Source of the DNA: Thermomicrobium roseum DSM 5159
Lineage (GTDB): Bacteria > Chloroflexota > Chloroflexia > Thermomicrobiales > Thermomicrobiaceae
DNA: 64,000 bases
NCBI RefSeq assembly: GCF_000021685.1
Contig: NC_011961.1
Coordinates: 853,739-917,738, forward strand
Direction of reading: 5' to 3'
Part shown: positions 36,172-45,280 of the stretch, piece by piece
Numbering within the stretch: position 1 is the first letter of the stretch
How the letters are laid out: every line of letters begins with the position of its first letter
Made by a program: the position numbers and the translations under genes
Notes under the pieces: generated by a model
Database searches by the model: none
What the model was told of the DNA's origin: nothing
What the model saw: only the letters and a program-made list of their open reading frames with translations

Positions 36172-37995
36172 ATGACCGTGGTCTTGACACGCGATGCGGT
36201 ACCGATCGAAGAGACCTGGAACCTCGCTGACCTCTTCGCCAGTCCGGAGGACTGGGAGCGAGAGCGCGAGGCAGTGCTCGCGGAACTCGCCAAGCTGGAA
36301 TCCTTGCGCGGAACCCTGCAGCAGGGGCCGCGGCAAGTCCTCGAGGTCCTGACCCTGGCCGACGAACTCGACCAGCGGGTGAGCAAGCTTTTCGCCTATG
36401 CCCTGCTCGCGCGCGATCAGGACACGCGCGACACGGCCGCGGCCGAGCGATACGAGCGAGCTGTCCATGTGGGGACGGTGGCGGGCCGCGCCTCGGCGTG
36501 GATCGCACCAGAACTCCTGACCAGCTATGACGACGCAGCCCTCCTGGGCATGATCGAGCAGGAACCGGGCCTGGCCCCGTTCCGACGGCTCCTGGAACGA
36601 CTGGTACGGGAGCGACCGCATGTGCGCTCCGCGGAGGTCGAGCAGCTTCTCGCCGAGACGATGCCACTCGCCCAGGCACCAGCCACAGCCTTCACCTTAC
36701 TCGACAATGCCGACATCCGGTACGGCACGGTGACGGACGTCGACGGGACAACGATCGAGCTCACCAAGGGCCGCTATCAACTCCTGCTCGAGCGGCGCGA
36801 GCGGCGGGTGCGCCAGGAGGCCTACCAGGTCTTCCACGCCCCCTACATCGCCCACCGGCACACGCTCGCTGCGCTCCTGAGCGCCGCGAACCAGCGCGAT
36901 ACGTTCTACGCACGGGCGCGACGCTACGAGTCGGCCCTCGCAGCAGCCCTCCACCCGGACAACATTCCGCTCGAGGTCTACACCACACTCATTGACCTCG
37001 TCCGCCAGCACCGCCATCTCCTGCAGCGGTATCTAGCGGTGCGCAAGCGGGTGCTCAGCCTGGAACGTCTTCGAACCTACGATTTGTACGTACCGCTCGT
37101 CGAGCGAGCAGATCACCGGTACACGTATGCCGAAGCGCGCGAGCTGGTCCTGGCAGCACTCCGTCCGCTCGGGTCGGAGTACATCGAGCCCTTGCAACAG
37201 GGGCTCGCGAGCCGGTGGGTCGATGTCCACGAGACGGTCGGCAAGCGGTCCGGTGGTTACAGCCTGGGGGTGTACGGTGTCCACCCGTACATCTTACTGA
37301 ACTGGAACGGCACGCTGCGCGAGGTGTTCACGCTGGCACACGAGGTGGGGCACGCCATGCATTCCTACTTCAGCTCGCGGGCGCAACCCCATCCGACCGC
37401 TGAGTACACGATCTTCGTCGCCGAAGTCGCGTCGACCTTCAACGAGCGCCTGCTCACCCATGCACTCCTGGAACGCGCGACCGATGCACGGGAACGGGCC
37501 GCGCTCGTCAACGATGCTTTGGATACCTTCCGCATCGCGCTCTTCCGGCAAACGCTCTTCGCCGAGTTCGAGCTCCTGACGCACCAGGCTGTGGAGCGAG
37601 GGGAAGGGTTGAGCGCAGACGGGCTCTGCGAGCTGTACGGTCGCCTGATCAGCGAGTACTACGGTCCCGACCTGGAGGTGGACGAGGAAGTGCGGCACGA
37701 GTGGAGTCGGGTACCGCACTTCTATCGCGCGTTCTACGTCTACCAGTATGCGACCGGGCTGGTCGCCGCGACGGCGTTGGCGCGAGCCGTGCTCGCGGGC
37801 GACGAAGCGGCACAGCAGCGATATCTCGCCTTCTTGGCCGCCGGGTCGTCCAAGGACTCGCTGGACCTTCTTCGCGATGCGGGGGTCGATCTGACGACAC
37901 CGGAACCGTACCTGGCTGCCTTCGCGACGATGGAGCAGGATCTCGTCACCCTCGAGGAGGCACTGACGCAACTCGGGATACTGCAGTCAGCCTGA
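36172..37995 (+). CDS. pepF: Oligoendopeptidase F (M3B metallopeptidase)
   Basis: A 607-residue M3B peptidase of normal PepF length. The zinc motif HEVGH in FTLAHEVGHAMHSYFSSRAQP, the downstream ligand Glu in TIFVAEVASTFNE, and the substrate-binding YRAFYVYQYATGL motif are all present. It degrades oligopeptides of about 7-17 residues in the cytoplasm. ATG 36172 (AAAGGA upstream) gives the family N-terminus DAVPIEETWNLADLFAS; an in-frame ATG at 36151 is a weaker alternative. It may complement the M42 and M55 peptidases in this window. Confidence 0.94.
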   Translation: MTVVLTRDAVPIEETWNLADLFASPEDWEREREAVLAELAKLESLRGTLQQGPRQVLEVLTLADELDQRVSKLFAYALLARDQDTRDTAAAERYERAVHVGTVAGRASAWIAPELLTSYDDAALLGMIEQEPGLAPFRRLLERLVRERPHVRSAEVEQLLAETMPLAQAPATAFTLLDNADIRYGTVTDVDGTTIELTKGRYQLLLERRERRVRQEAYQVFHAPYIAHRHTLAALLSAANQRDTFYARARRYESALAAALHPDNIPLEVYTTLIDLVRQHRHLLQRYLAVRKRVLSLERLRTYDLYVPLVERADHRYTYAEARELVLAALRPLGSEYIEPLQQGLASRWVDVHETVGKRSGGYSLGVYGVHPYILLNWNGTLREVFTLAHEVGHAMHSYFSSRAQPHPTAEYTIFVAEVASTFNERLLTHALLERATDARERAALVNDALDTFRIALFRQTLFAEFELLTHQAVERGEGLSADGLCELYGRLISEYYGPDLEVDEEVRHEWSRVPHFYRAFYVYQYATGLVAATALARAVLAGDEAAQQRYLAFLAAGSSKDSLDLLRDAGVDLTTPEPYLAAFATMEQDLVTLEEALTQLGILQSA

Positions 37996-38076
37996 GGGAG
38001 GCAGTGCGACCCGTCAGGGAGGAATGAGGTTCGCCGACCGTTTGTGCTGGCAACGCACGCCGACTCGCCGGGTCGT

Positions 38077-38850
38077 TTAGCGGCGCGCGGCCTCCGTCAA
38101 CCCAGGTACAGCTCGCACCGCATCACGCGCGGGCTGTCCACCCTCGGCACGCACCGCGATATGGAGCGCGACGGTACCGGCCATGAGTTTCCGGGCCTGC
38201 ACGGAAGCGAAACCGGCCGCTCGTAGGAGCGCCGTAAGCTCGCTAGCTGTAGGGAAGGCAGCTGTCGAGCGGGGGAGATAGCTGTACGCTGCCCGGTCAC
38301 CACTGACCAGGCCACCGAGCCAGGGGACAAAGCAGTCGAAATAGAATCGAAGCAGGGGAGCGAGCGGTCCTTGGAAGGGCGTCGTCTCCAGAATCACAAG
38401 TACGCCGCCGGGGCGCACGACGCGGGCGAGTTCGTGGATCGCTGCCTCGTAATCCGGAAAATTGCGCAATCCGAAGCCGATCGTACAGGCATCGATCGAG
38501 GCATCGCGGAACGGGAGGCGCATCGCGTCCCCGCAGAGGAGCGTGACCCGATCGAGACCAGACGCGGAGCGCTTGCGCGCGGCGTGCCGAAGCATCGTCC
38601 GGCTGAAGTCGAGCGCGACGACGCGCGCTGCACCCTGAGCAGCGAGCTCGAAGGCGAGGTCCCCGGTACCCGTCGCGACATCGAGCACGACTGCTGGCTG
38701 GTGAGTGAGGGCGGCACGGGCAGCTGCTCGGCGCCAGGTCACGTCGCGGCCGAACGTCATCAGCCGGTTCATGACGTCGTAGCGCGGGGCGATCCGGTCG
38801 AACATACGCCGGACTTCCGCTGGCGGTTGTAGTGCACCACGGCGGGGCAT
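38077..38850 (-). CDS. menG: Demethylmenaquinone/ubiquinone methyltransferase UbiE/MenG
   Basis: A 257-residue class I SAM methyltransferase of the UbiE/COQ5 family. The N-terminal signature MFDRIAPRYDVMNRLMTFGRDVTWRR, motif I VVLDVATGTGDLAF and the family blocks SIDACTIGFGLRNFPDYEAAIHELARVVRPGG and AYSYLPRSTAAFP are present. It carries out the last methylation in menaquinone synthesis; menaquinone is the expected quinone in this lineage. GGGAG lies 5 bases before ATG 38850. It lies 25 bp after the PEBP lipoprotein gene on the same strand. Confidence 0.93.
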   Translation of the reverse strand: MPRRGALQPPAEVRRMFDRIAPRYDVMNRLMTFGRDVTWRRAAARAALTHQPAVVLDVATGTGDLAFELAAQGAARVVALDFSRTMLRHAARKRSASGLDRVTLLCGDAMRLPFRDASIDACTIGFGLRNFPDYEAAIHELARVVRPGGVLVILETTPFQGPLAPLLRFYFDCFVPWLGGLVSGDRAAYSYLPRSTAAFPTASELTALLRAAGFASVQARKLMAGTVALHIAVRAEGGQPARDAVRAVPGLTEAARR

Positions 38851-38875
38851 CGCGTCTCCCTTTCCATCGACAATA

Positions 38876-39466
38876 CTAACGCACCGGCTCGCGACCGTAG
38901 GTGCCGACCAGTTCACCGATAGCCAGGATATGCCCCTCGAGGGCACGCAGAATCTCGTTCCGCTGTGCTCCAGGTGGGAGGCCAGTCGGGCGATCGAGCG
39001 CGTACAGGCGGAACACGTACCGGTGCGGTCGACCAGGCGGGGGACACGGTCCGCGGTAACCGACCGTCCCGAAGTCATTCCGGCCTTGCCGCGCACCGCT
39101 TTGGAGTGTCTCGTCGGGCGGTACGGCCGGCGGGAGGGAGCGTGTCGCCGCGGGGAGATCGTAGAGGAGCCAGTGGGTGAAGATTCCACCGGGAGCATCG
39201 GGATCCTCGACGAGCAGGACGAACGCGGCCGTCCCAGGAGGCGGTTCCGACCAGCTGAGCGGTGGGGAACGATCAGGGCCGTCGCAGGTGTACTCGGTCG
39301 GCAGGGTACCGCTTGTGGTGAACGCCGGGCTGGTCAGCTGGATGCGGACGGCTGCGAGTGGAACGGTCGGACTAGTGCCTGCGGTCGCGCAACCGAGACT
39401 CCCTGCGACCACCGCGAGAGCGAGGTAGGTGAGGCTCCAACGGAAGGCCAGGAGCCGGGTCCTCAT
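38876..39466 (-). CDS. PEBP (YbhB/YbcL) family lipoprotein
   Basis: A 196-residue phosphatidylethanolamine-binding-protein-family protein. A signal peptide ends in a lipobox-like GSLGC (about residue 26). The domain has the bacterial Raf-kinase-inhibitor-like motifs CDGPDRSPPLSWSEPPPGTAAFVLLVEDPDAPGGIFTHWLLYDLP and YRGPCPPPGRPHRYVFRLYALD (ligand-binding Asp, His and HRY). Its role is unknown; family members are often periplasmic. ATG 39466 gives a standard signal peptide. ATG 39493 would add nine residues, and neither has a clear ribosome-binding site. Confidence 0.86.
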   Translation of the reverse strand: MRTRLLAFRWSLTYLALAVVAGSLGCATAGTSPTVPLAAVRIQLTSPAFTTSGTLPTEYTCDGPDRSPPLSWSEPPPGTAAFVLLVEDPDAPGGIFTHWLLYDLPAATRSLPPAVPPDETLQSGARQGRNDFGTVGYRGPCPPPGRPHRYVFRLYALDRPTGLPPGAQRNEILRALEGHILAIGELVGTYGREPVR

Positions 39467-39739
39467 TCGTGCGATGCAGAAGCGAGGTCGCATGGTTTAG
39501 CCAAAGAACGCCCGTATCGACCGTCCTGAGCCTACCGCAGGAAGGCCCGCGGAGGAAGATCGTCCGAGCACGGTCGTCAGCCTGGCACCGGCTTCATTCG
39601 GAACCGGTAGCCGGGAACCTTGCCGCAGGTCGGGCGACGAACCCCCGGCAGCGACAGCACGGATTCCCCAACGCAGCACCAGATCAGCGAGCGCACCGGC
39701 GCGTATACTCCATCGGTCGGACGAACTCGGGGAGGAACG

Positions 39740-40321
39740 ATGGAGACACATGCACTGTCACACCACGTCATCCGGCGACATCCGGAACGCGCCGTACCAG
39801 ACGAAGCATCAGCCATCCTCGCTGCTGGAATGGTTGCGCATGTCGGCTTCTGCGAAGACGGCCAACCGTTCGTCATCCCGATGTCGTATCACTATGACCC
39901 ACAGCGACCGGACCGGTTGTACCTCCATGGCGCGCGGGAGAGCCGGCTGTTACAGGTGCTGGCGAGTGGTGCCCCAGTCAGTGTCGCCGTGACACTCGTC
40001 GATGGACTGGTCTACTCACGAACTGCCTTCAACCATTCGATGAACTACCGTAGTGTCGTTTGTTTCGGCCGGGCTAACGTCATAGAGGACGAAGCCGAGC
40101 AACGGACGATCTTCGAGGCGATGACGGAACGGTACTTTCCCGGGCGCCGTGCCGGGGTCGACTATCAGCCTGCGACGGCTCAGCAACTGGCGGCGACGCT
40201 GCTCGTCGAGATCGTGATCGAGGAGTGGAGCGCGAAGGCCCGTCGTGGTGGACCGCGTGGCCCATACGATACCGATCCGACGGCGCCAGGCACGGCCGGC
40301 ATCGTCCCCCTAAAGGAGTGA
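39740..40321 (+). CDS. Pyridoxamine 5'-phosphate oxidase-like (NimA-type) flavin-binding protein
   Basis: A 193-residue split-barrel protein. The N-terminal HHVIRRHPERAVPDEASAILAAGMVAHVGFCEDGQPFVIPMSYHYD is typical of the pyridoxamine-5'-phosphate-oxidase-like/NimA family that binds FMN or F420. RLYLHGARESRLLQVLASGAPVSVAVTLVDGLVYSRTAFNHSMNYRSVVCFGRA completes the barrel. The presence of cofG/cofH in the window makes F420 a possible cofactor, but the sequence does not decide. GGGGAGG precedes the ATG, and TATACT at 39704-39709 is a plausible -10. Confidence 0.85.
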   Translation: METHALSHHVIRRHPERAVPDEASAILAAGMVAHVGFCEDGQPFVIPMSYHYDPQRPDRLYLHGARESRLLQVLASGAPVSVAVTLVDGLVYSRTAFNHSMNYRSVVCFGRANVIEDEAEQRTIFEAMTERYFPGRRAGVDYQPATAQQLAATLLVEIVIEEWSAKARRGGPRGPYDTDPTAPGTAGIVPLKE

Positions 40322-40346
40322 CGTGCACGGACGACGTGGCACGCTC

Positions 40347-40751
40347 TCATTCCTCCAGCGGTTGGCGCCCGCGAAACCCGGCGTCCAGGTCGTGCCAGTA
40401 GGCGACAGTCGGCTCGTCGACCCTCCAACACAAGTAGACTTCGCGGCCGTCACGGAGGCTCGGAAAGTCGACGATACCCATATCGAGATCCTTGACCTCG
40501 ACCCCGAGCTGGTGAATGACCCGTACCTTCTCGCGGATCGAGCGGGTCAGCTCGGCGACCCGCTGCTCGATGCGTTCCAGCTGGGCACCATGGCCGTTCA
40601 AAAAAGCGAGTGGTGCCAGCCGACGGAGTTCGCCGAGCAGCTGATCCAGTTCGCGTTTTTCCGCCTGAAGTGCGATGAGCAAGCCACGCAAGCGTGGGAC
40701 GAGTGCGCGTGCCTCTTCGACCGTGAAGTAACGGCGTTCCTTCCGCTCCAT
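40347..40751 (-). CDS. DUF2203 family protein
   Basis: A 134-residue DUF2203 protein. A helical first half (YFTVEEARALVPRLRGLLIALQAEKRELDQLLGELRRL, coiled-coil-like) is followed by the family's conserved C-terminal block GVEVKDLDMGIVDFPSLRDGREVYLCWRVDEPTVAYWHDLDAGFRGRQPL. The function is unknown; it is common in Chloroflexi, Deinococcus and Firmicutes. It converges with the 39740 gene. Confidence 0.88.
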   Translation of the reverse strand: MERKERRYFTVEEARALVPRLRGLLIALQAEKRELDQLLGELRRLAPLAFLNGHGAQLERIEQRVAELTRSIREKVRVIHQLGVEVKDLDMGIVDFPSLRDGREVYLCWRVDEPTVAYWHDLDAGFRGRQPLEE

Positions 40752-40934
40752 CGCTCGACCGCAGCCTCTCGCGACCGTTTCGCCAGGAGATGGACAGCAG
40801 CCGACGCATGCTGCCGCTCGTACTGGGCGATCGTGCGAGCTGGGCTCGCCTTCAGCGCTCGCTGCCGGCCGAAGAGTCGCCGTCCGGCCGGGGGCAGTTT
40901 ACCATCGAGGGGGCGAGGAACGCTGGAGGGTGCA

Positions 40935-41855
40935 ATGCGAGAGCAAGCGATCGCTGACCGGCGAGCAGCGCGCCAGCACACGATCGGCGGGCACCTGCTG
41001 CTGGCAACGACGGCTGTGCTGTGGGGATCCTCGTATATCGGAACACGCGCGATCGTCGGAGACGTCCCACCGCTCCTCCTGGGATTCTTGCGTGCGCTGT
41101 CGGCGACTGTCGTCCTGGGAGTCCTGGCGAAGCTGGCCGGGGAATCACTGCGGGCACGGTCGAGCGCCTGGATCCCGCTGGCGGGACTGGGGGTACTGGG
41201 GGTCGCCTACTTCTACATCGGTCTGAACCTGGCGTTGCAGTGGACGACTGCGACCGCTGCCTCGTTCCTGAGCCTGCCGTATCCCGCCTTGACGGCAGTG
41301 GGAGGGTGGCTGTTCCTGCGGGAGCGATTGGGAGCGCGGCAGATCGCCGGGATCGGGCTGGCCGCACTGGGAGCCACTTGGTTGACCGTGGCCTCCGCGC
41401 AGGACAACGTCGGTGGTGCGTGGATCGGAAACCTGCTTGCGCTGTCCATCACGGTCGCCTGGACCGCCTATACGCTCCTGGGTCGTCGCCTTCTGCTGAA
41501 GTGGACGCCCTTGGCCGCGACCTTTCACATGATGGCGGCTGGCACGCTGGTCCTCGCTCTCGCGGCTGGGCTCGAGTATTTCGGCGGGGGGCGACCGCGC
41601 TGGACCGTGGAGTCCACCCTGATCACGCTGTATCTGGGTGTGGTGTGCACCGGACTCGGTTACGCGTTCTGGAACGCTGGACTCCGTCGTGTCCGTGCCG
41701 CGACCGCCAGCGTCTACTTGTATCTCCAACCGGTGACCGTCGTCGTTTTGGGAATCGCATTGCTCGGCGAACAGCCGTCGCTCGTGACACTCGTCGCAGG
41801 GGCGCTCGTCATCGCGGGGACGGCACTGACCGCCGGGGGTGAGAGGGCGCGCTGA
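40935..41855 (+). CDS. EamA/DMT-superfamily transporter
   Basis: A 306-residue drug/metabolite transporter with ten hydrophobic segments arranged as two EamA repeats (about 20-150 and 165-300). The repeat starts GHLLLATTAVLWGSSYIGTRAI and ends YLQPVTVVVLGIALLGEQPSLVTLVAGALVIAGTAL, a standard EamA signature. The substrate is unknown. GGAGG lies 5 bases before ATG 40935; the longer frame upstream is antisense to the DUF2203 gene and is not used. Confidence 0.9.
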   Translation: MREQAIADRRAARQHTIGGHLLLATTAVLWGSSYIGTRAIVGDVPPLLLGFLRALSATVVLGVLAKLAGESLRARSSAWIPLAGLGVLGVAYFYIGLNLALQWTTATAASFLSLPYPALTAVGGWLFLRERLGARQIAGIGLAALGATWLTVASAQDNVGGAWIGNLLALSITVAWTAYTLLGRRLLLKWTPLAATFHMMAAGTLVLALAAGLEYFGGGRPRWTVESTLITLYLGVVCTGLGYAFWNAGLRRVRAATASVYLYLQPVTVVVLGIALLGEQPSLVTLVAGALVIAGTALTAGGERAR

Positions 41856-41941
41856 CCGATCCGGTACACTGGCCAACGAGCGCTCCGCTCGTCAGGAGCG
41901 CGATGCGCACCGAGCGAGAAGCAGGGGGACCGAGACGAGCG

Positions 41942-42958
41942 ATGCCGAAGCAGAAGACGGCACTGATCACAGGGATCACTGGACAAGACGGCTCGTACTT
42001 GGCGGAGTTCCTGCTCGAACAGGGCTATCGGGTAGTCGGCATGCAGCGCCGGTCGAGCACCGAGACGTTGTGGCGGATCGCCCACCTCCTGGACAAGATC
42101 GAACTCGTGCAGGGGGACCTCCTCGACCAGCTCTCGCTGATCGAAATCGTGCAGGCGTACCAGCCGGACGAGATCTACAATCTGGCGGCGCAGTCGTTCG
42201 TGCCGACCTCGTGGCAACAACCGGTCCTGACGGGCGAGTTCACGGCGCTCGGGGTGACGCGGCTCCTGGAGGCGGTGCGGCTGGTCAAGCCGGACGCCAA
42301 GTTCTACCAGGCGAGCTCGTCGGAAATGTTCGGGAAAGCGGTCGAGGTTCCGCAGAACGAGCGCACACCCTTCTATCCGCGATCTCCCTACGGTGTCAGC
42401 AAGGTCTACGGGCATTATATCACGATCAACTATCGGGAGAGTTACGGATTGTTCGCTGTCTCGGGAATCTTGTTCAACCATGAGAGCCCACGCCGGGGTC
42501 TGGAGTTCGTCACGCGCAAAGTGACGCACGGGGTGGCCAAGATCAAGCTGGGCCTGGCCAGGGAGCTGCGGCTGGGGAATCTGGATGCCCGGCGGGATTG
42601 GGGTTACGCACCCGACTACGTGCAGGCGATGTGGCTGATGCTGCAGCAGGATCAGCCGGACGACTTCGTCGTCGGGACGGGGAAAACGCACTCGGTGCGA
42701 CAGCTGTGCGAGATCGCCTTCGGCTGCGTAGGGCTGAACTGGGAAGACTACGTGGTCGTCGATCCAGCGCTCTTCCGGCCGGCGGACGTGGATCTCCTCG
42801 TCGCGGACGCGACGAAGGCGCGCACGGTACTCGGCTGGCGACCGACCGTCAGCTTCGAGGAGATGATCGAGCTGATGGTGGACGCTGACCTGCGGTTGCT
42901 CAAAGGGGAAGACGTGCCTCCGGGGATGGTGGCGCCAGTCCTCCGGCGCGGGATCTGA
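41942..42958 (+). CDS. gmd: GDP-mannose 4,6-dehydratase
   Basis: A 338-residue extended SDR. The NAD(P) motif GITGQDGSYLAEFLLEQGYRVVGMQRRSS and the catalytic S/YxxxK in QASSSEMFGKA...SPYGVSKVYGHYITINYRESYGLFAVSGILFNHESPRRG are diagnostic for Gmd. It makes GDP-4-keto-6-deoxy-mannose for deoxyhexose glycans. ATG 41942 gives the standard N-terminus; the in-frame ATG 41903 has AGGAG four bases upstream and would add 13 residues, so the start is uncertain. No fcl or glycosyltransferase gene adjoins it. Confidence 0.93.
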   Translation: MPKQKTALITGITGQDGSYLAEFLLEQGYRVVGMQRRSSTETLWRIAHLLDKIELVQGDLLDQLSLIEIVQAYQPDEIYNLAAQSFVPTSWQQPVLTGEFTALGVTRLLEAVRLVKPDAKFYQASSSEMFGKAVEVPQNERTPFYPRSPYGVSKVYGHYITINYRESYGLFAVSGILFNHESPRRGLEFVTRKVTHGVAKIKLGLARELRLGNLDARRDWGYAPDYVQAMWLMLQQDQPDDFVVGTGKTHSVRQLCEIAFGCVGLNWEDYVVVDPALFRPADVDLLVADATKARTVLGWRPTVSFEEMIELMVDADLRLLKGEDVPPGMVAPVLRRGI

Positions 42959-43253
42959 GCGCGGAGCGAGTGAACCCGGTGCTGTTCAGCGATCGGTGCG
43001 GCCACAGTCGTTGGAGGAGGATCCAGCTGGGACGGACGGGAAGGGTGCGGCGACCCGTCGATCCCGGTCGATAGCGAAACGCCGACCCTCCACGACTGCT
43101 CCTCATGGGTCCACGGCTACAGCTCCGTGCAACCACGGCATTCTGTCCATGAAGTAACAGCACTCCTGATGTGGTAGGCGACGCAACCTGCACTGCGAGA
43201 CGAGGCTCAACGCGCAGAACAGGACGTCTCCTTTCTGAGCGCTGGCATGAGAA

Positions 43254-44045
43254 TCATCCGAGGCGGTGGACACGACCGAGCCAAGGAATAGTCTCATGGC
43301 CTAGGGGAGACGGCACAGCGGGTGCTGGTTGCTCCTGCGAGTGCGGTAAATATTGCTGGAAGGCAAAGATGCAGCGCTGGAGGTGCGCCGCAATCGCCTC
43401 ACGGGCGACTTCGGTCCAGCCGAAACGGATAGCTTGGACGATGAAAGCATGCTCCTCAGCCGAGCGCTGCATATTTTTATCAAAATATGGGATACTTGCC
43501 AGATAGTAGCGGCTTGCCAACCAACAATGCTGCAAGACACTGAACAGCCGGCGGGAACCGCTTGCGGCGGCAACCGCTTGATGGAAAGCGAGGTTGACCG
43601 CAGCGAAACGTGCCGGGTTCTGGTCTTCGACAGCTCGATTGCCCTCTCGCACGAGTTCCTCGAGGAGTGCAAGCCGCTCGGGGGAAGGATTCGCCGCCAC
43701 TTCCGCGGCCGCGATACCTTCCAGGGCGATACGCATGCGGAAGATCTGCTGCATCTCGTCGACACCCGGCTGAGCGACGCGACAGCCGGCACGTGGGATG
43801 ACCTCGAGAAACCCTTCCTGTTCGAGCCGTTTGATCGCCTCCATCACTGGTGTCCGGGAAATGCCTAACTCGGCACAAACGGCACGGACGTTGAGCCAGT
43901 CACCCGGTCGGTAAACGCCGCGGATCAAACGATCGACCAACAAATCGTAAGCCCGCTGTGCGGCGACCGTTTCGCGCTCCTCATGGCCGTTCCCGGCGAG
44001 AAGCTCTGGGCAAGAATCCTTCCGGGCCCACTCGGTACGTACCAT
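43254..44045 (-). CDS. GntR family transcriptional regulator (FadR/FCD subfamily)
   Basis: A 263-residue regulator. The N-terminal winged helix (about 28-95) has LIRGVYRPGDWLNVRAVCAELGISRTPVMEAIKRLEQEGFLEVIPRAGCRVA. The C-terminal FCD ligand domain has the acidic and His residues expected for metal-assisted acid binding (LEGIAAAEVAAN, NLAFHQAVAAASG, EEHAFIVQAI, HLQRC). It is transcribed away from the hydratase-aldolase and the catabolic operon, so it is the natural candidate to control both. GGGAGG before ATG 44045 fixes the start; ATG 44060 would lie inside that site. Confidence 0.92.
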   Translation of the reverse strand: MVRTEWARKDSCPELLAGNGHEERETVAAQRAYDLLVDRLIRGVYRPGDWLNVRAVCAELGISRTPVMEAIKRLEQEGFLEVIPRAGCRVAQPGVDEMQQIFRMRIALEGIAAAEVAANPSPERLALLEELVREGNRAVEDQNPARFAAVNLAFHQAVAAASGSRRLFSVLQHCWLASRYYLASIPYFDKNMQRSAEEHAFIVQAIRFGWTEVAREAIAAHLQRCIFAFQQYLPHSQEQPAPAVPSPLGHETIPWLGRVHRLG

Positions 44046-44071
44046 GGGGAATCCTCCCATCGTTTGCTTTC

Positions 44072-44143
44072 ACTATAGCACATCGACGAACTCGATCTGG
44101 CGCACGGCGTCATCGACGGACTCTGGTATATTACTCTTGCATG
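44072..44143. promoter_or_regulatory. Divergent promoter region of the GntR regulator and hydratase-aldolase
   Basis: On the minus strand, TGCTATAGT (44080-44072) is an extended -10 serving the regulator. On the plus strand TATATT (44127-44132) is a -10 for the hydratase-aldolase. It is followed directly by CTTGCATG (44136-44143), the same half-site found twice at the monooxygenase operon promoter. Neither promoter has a good -35, which suggests dependence on, or control by, a regulator. Confidence 0.5.
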
Positions 44144-44189
44144 CCAGCAACGGCAGGGACGACAACCGGGCTGGAGGAGGGAGTGAGGA

Positions 44190-45188
44190 ATGGGTCTTGC
44201 ATGGCAAGCCAGCGACTTGCGAGGGGTCATTGCGTTGGTTCCCACGCCGACCAAAGAAGGGGCAGAGCATTGGAGGACGGAAGACGTGGTCGATCTCGAT
44301 GAGACAGAGCGGATGATCCGGGCGATCCTCCAGGACGGCGCGACCGGTGTCGCCACGAACGGGACGCTAGGAGAGATGGCGACGCTCTTGCGTGAAGAGT
44401 GGGAGCGCTTCGTTGCAGTCGTTTGGGAAACCGTCCGTGCGATCGACCCTGATCGGCCCCTCTTCATCGGAGCGACTACCTTGGGTACGCGGGAGACGAT
44501 CTCCCGCCTGCGCTATCTTCGCAAACTCGGGGTACGCGGCACGCTCTTGGGGCGACCATTCTGGTCGCAGTTGGCACCGGAGGCGATCATCGCTTTTTAC
44601 CGCGATATTGCGGAGGGATTTCCGGAGATCGCCGTCCTCCTCTATGACAATCCCGAAGCCTTCAAAGGGCCCATTCCCACACCGGTCTATGCGGCCCTTG
44701 CTGACTCGAGCACCGTAATCGGGGTCAAATACGTTTCCCTGACACCCAAGTACCGAGCGGACATGGATGCGGTGCGTGGGAAGATTCGCCTCCTACCGCT
44801 GGAATCGGACTGGTTCTGGGCCTGGACACTCTATCCGGACGAAGCGCTCGGCTGCTGGTCGAGCAGCATGCTGTGCGGCCCTGAACCGGTGCGCTATTTG
44901 GCCGAAGCCCTCGAGCGAGGAGATATCGAAGCCGCTCGCTGGATCACGCATCGTATCGAGTGGACGTACGAGCCATTCTTGGCTCGGCAAAACTTTCAGG
45001 AATTTTCGCGCTACAATATTCCATTGGAGAAAATCCGGTTCAACGCAGCCGGATACGTGAAGGCGGGGCCACCACTCCCACCCTACCATGTGGTACCCGA
45101 GAACTATCGCCGAGGAGCGCTCGAGCATGCGGCTCGCTGGCGTCAGCTGGTCAGCGAGGTTCAGGCGCGCCGAGCCATGCTCGCTTGA
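44190..45188 (+). CDS. Hydratase-aldolase of the NahE/PhdJ type (DapA superfamily)
   Basis: A 332-residue class I aldolase of the dihydrodipicolinate-synthase fold. It resembles trans-o-hydroxybenzylidenepyruvate and trans-2'-carboxybenzalpyruvate hydratase-aldolases: GVIALVPTP, NGTLGEMATL, FIGATTLGTRETISRLRYLRKLGVRGTLLGRPFW and LLYDNPEAFKGPIPTPVYAAL. The Schiff-base Lys is K180 in VIGVKYVSL and the partner Tyr is Y152. These enzymes add water to, and cleave, an aryl or alkenyl pyruvate into an aldehyde and pyruvate. It is the first plus-strand gene beside the regulator, and likely serves the same pathway as the operon downstream. Confidence 0.88.
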   Translation: MGLAWQASDLRGVIALVPTPTKEGAEHWRTEDVVDLDETERMIRAILQDGATGVATNGTLGEMATLLREEWERFVAVVWETVRAIDPDRPLFIGATTLGTRETISRLRYLRKLGVRGTLLGRPFWSQLAPEAIIAFYRDIAEGFPEIAVLLYDNPEAFKGPIPTPVYAALADSSTVIGVKYVSLTPKYRADMDAVRGKIRLLPLESDWFWAWTLYPDEALGCWSSSMLCGPEPVRYLAEALERGDIEAARWITHRIEWTYEPFLARQNFQEFSRYNIPLEKIRFNAAGYVKAGPPLPPYHVVPENYRRGALEHAARWRQLVSEVQARRAMLA

Positions 45189-45280
45189 TATGCCAGACGG
45201 AGTCGTTGCGCTTGTTTGTATGGCAGCAGCAGACGCTGTTTTTCCCGTGACATCGCCACTTCTTCAGTCAGCACTCCAAG

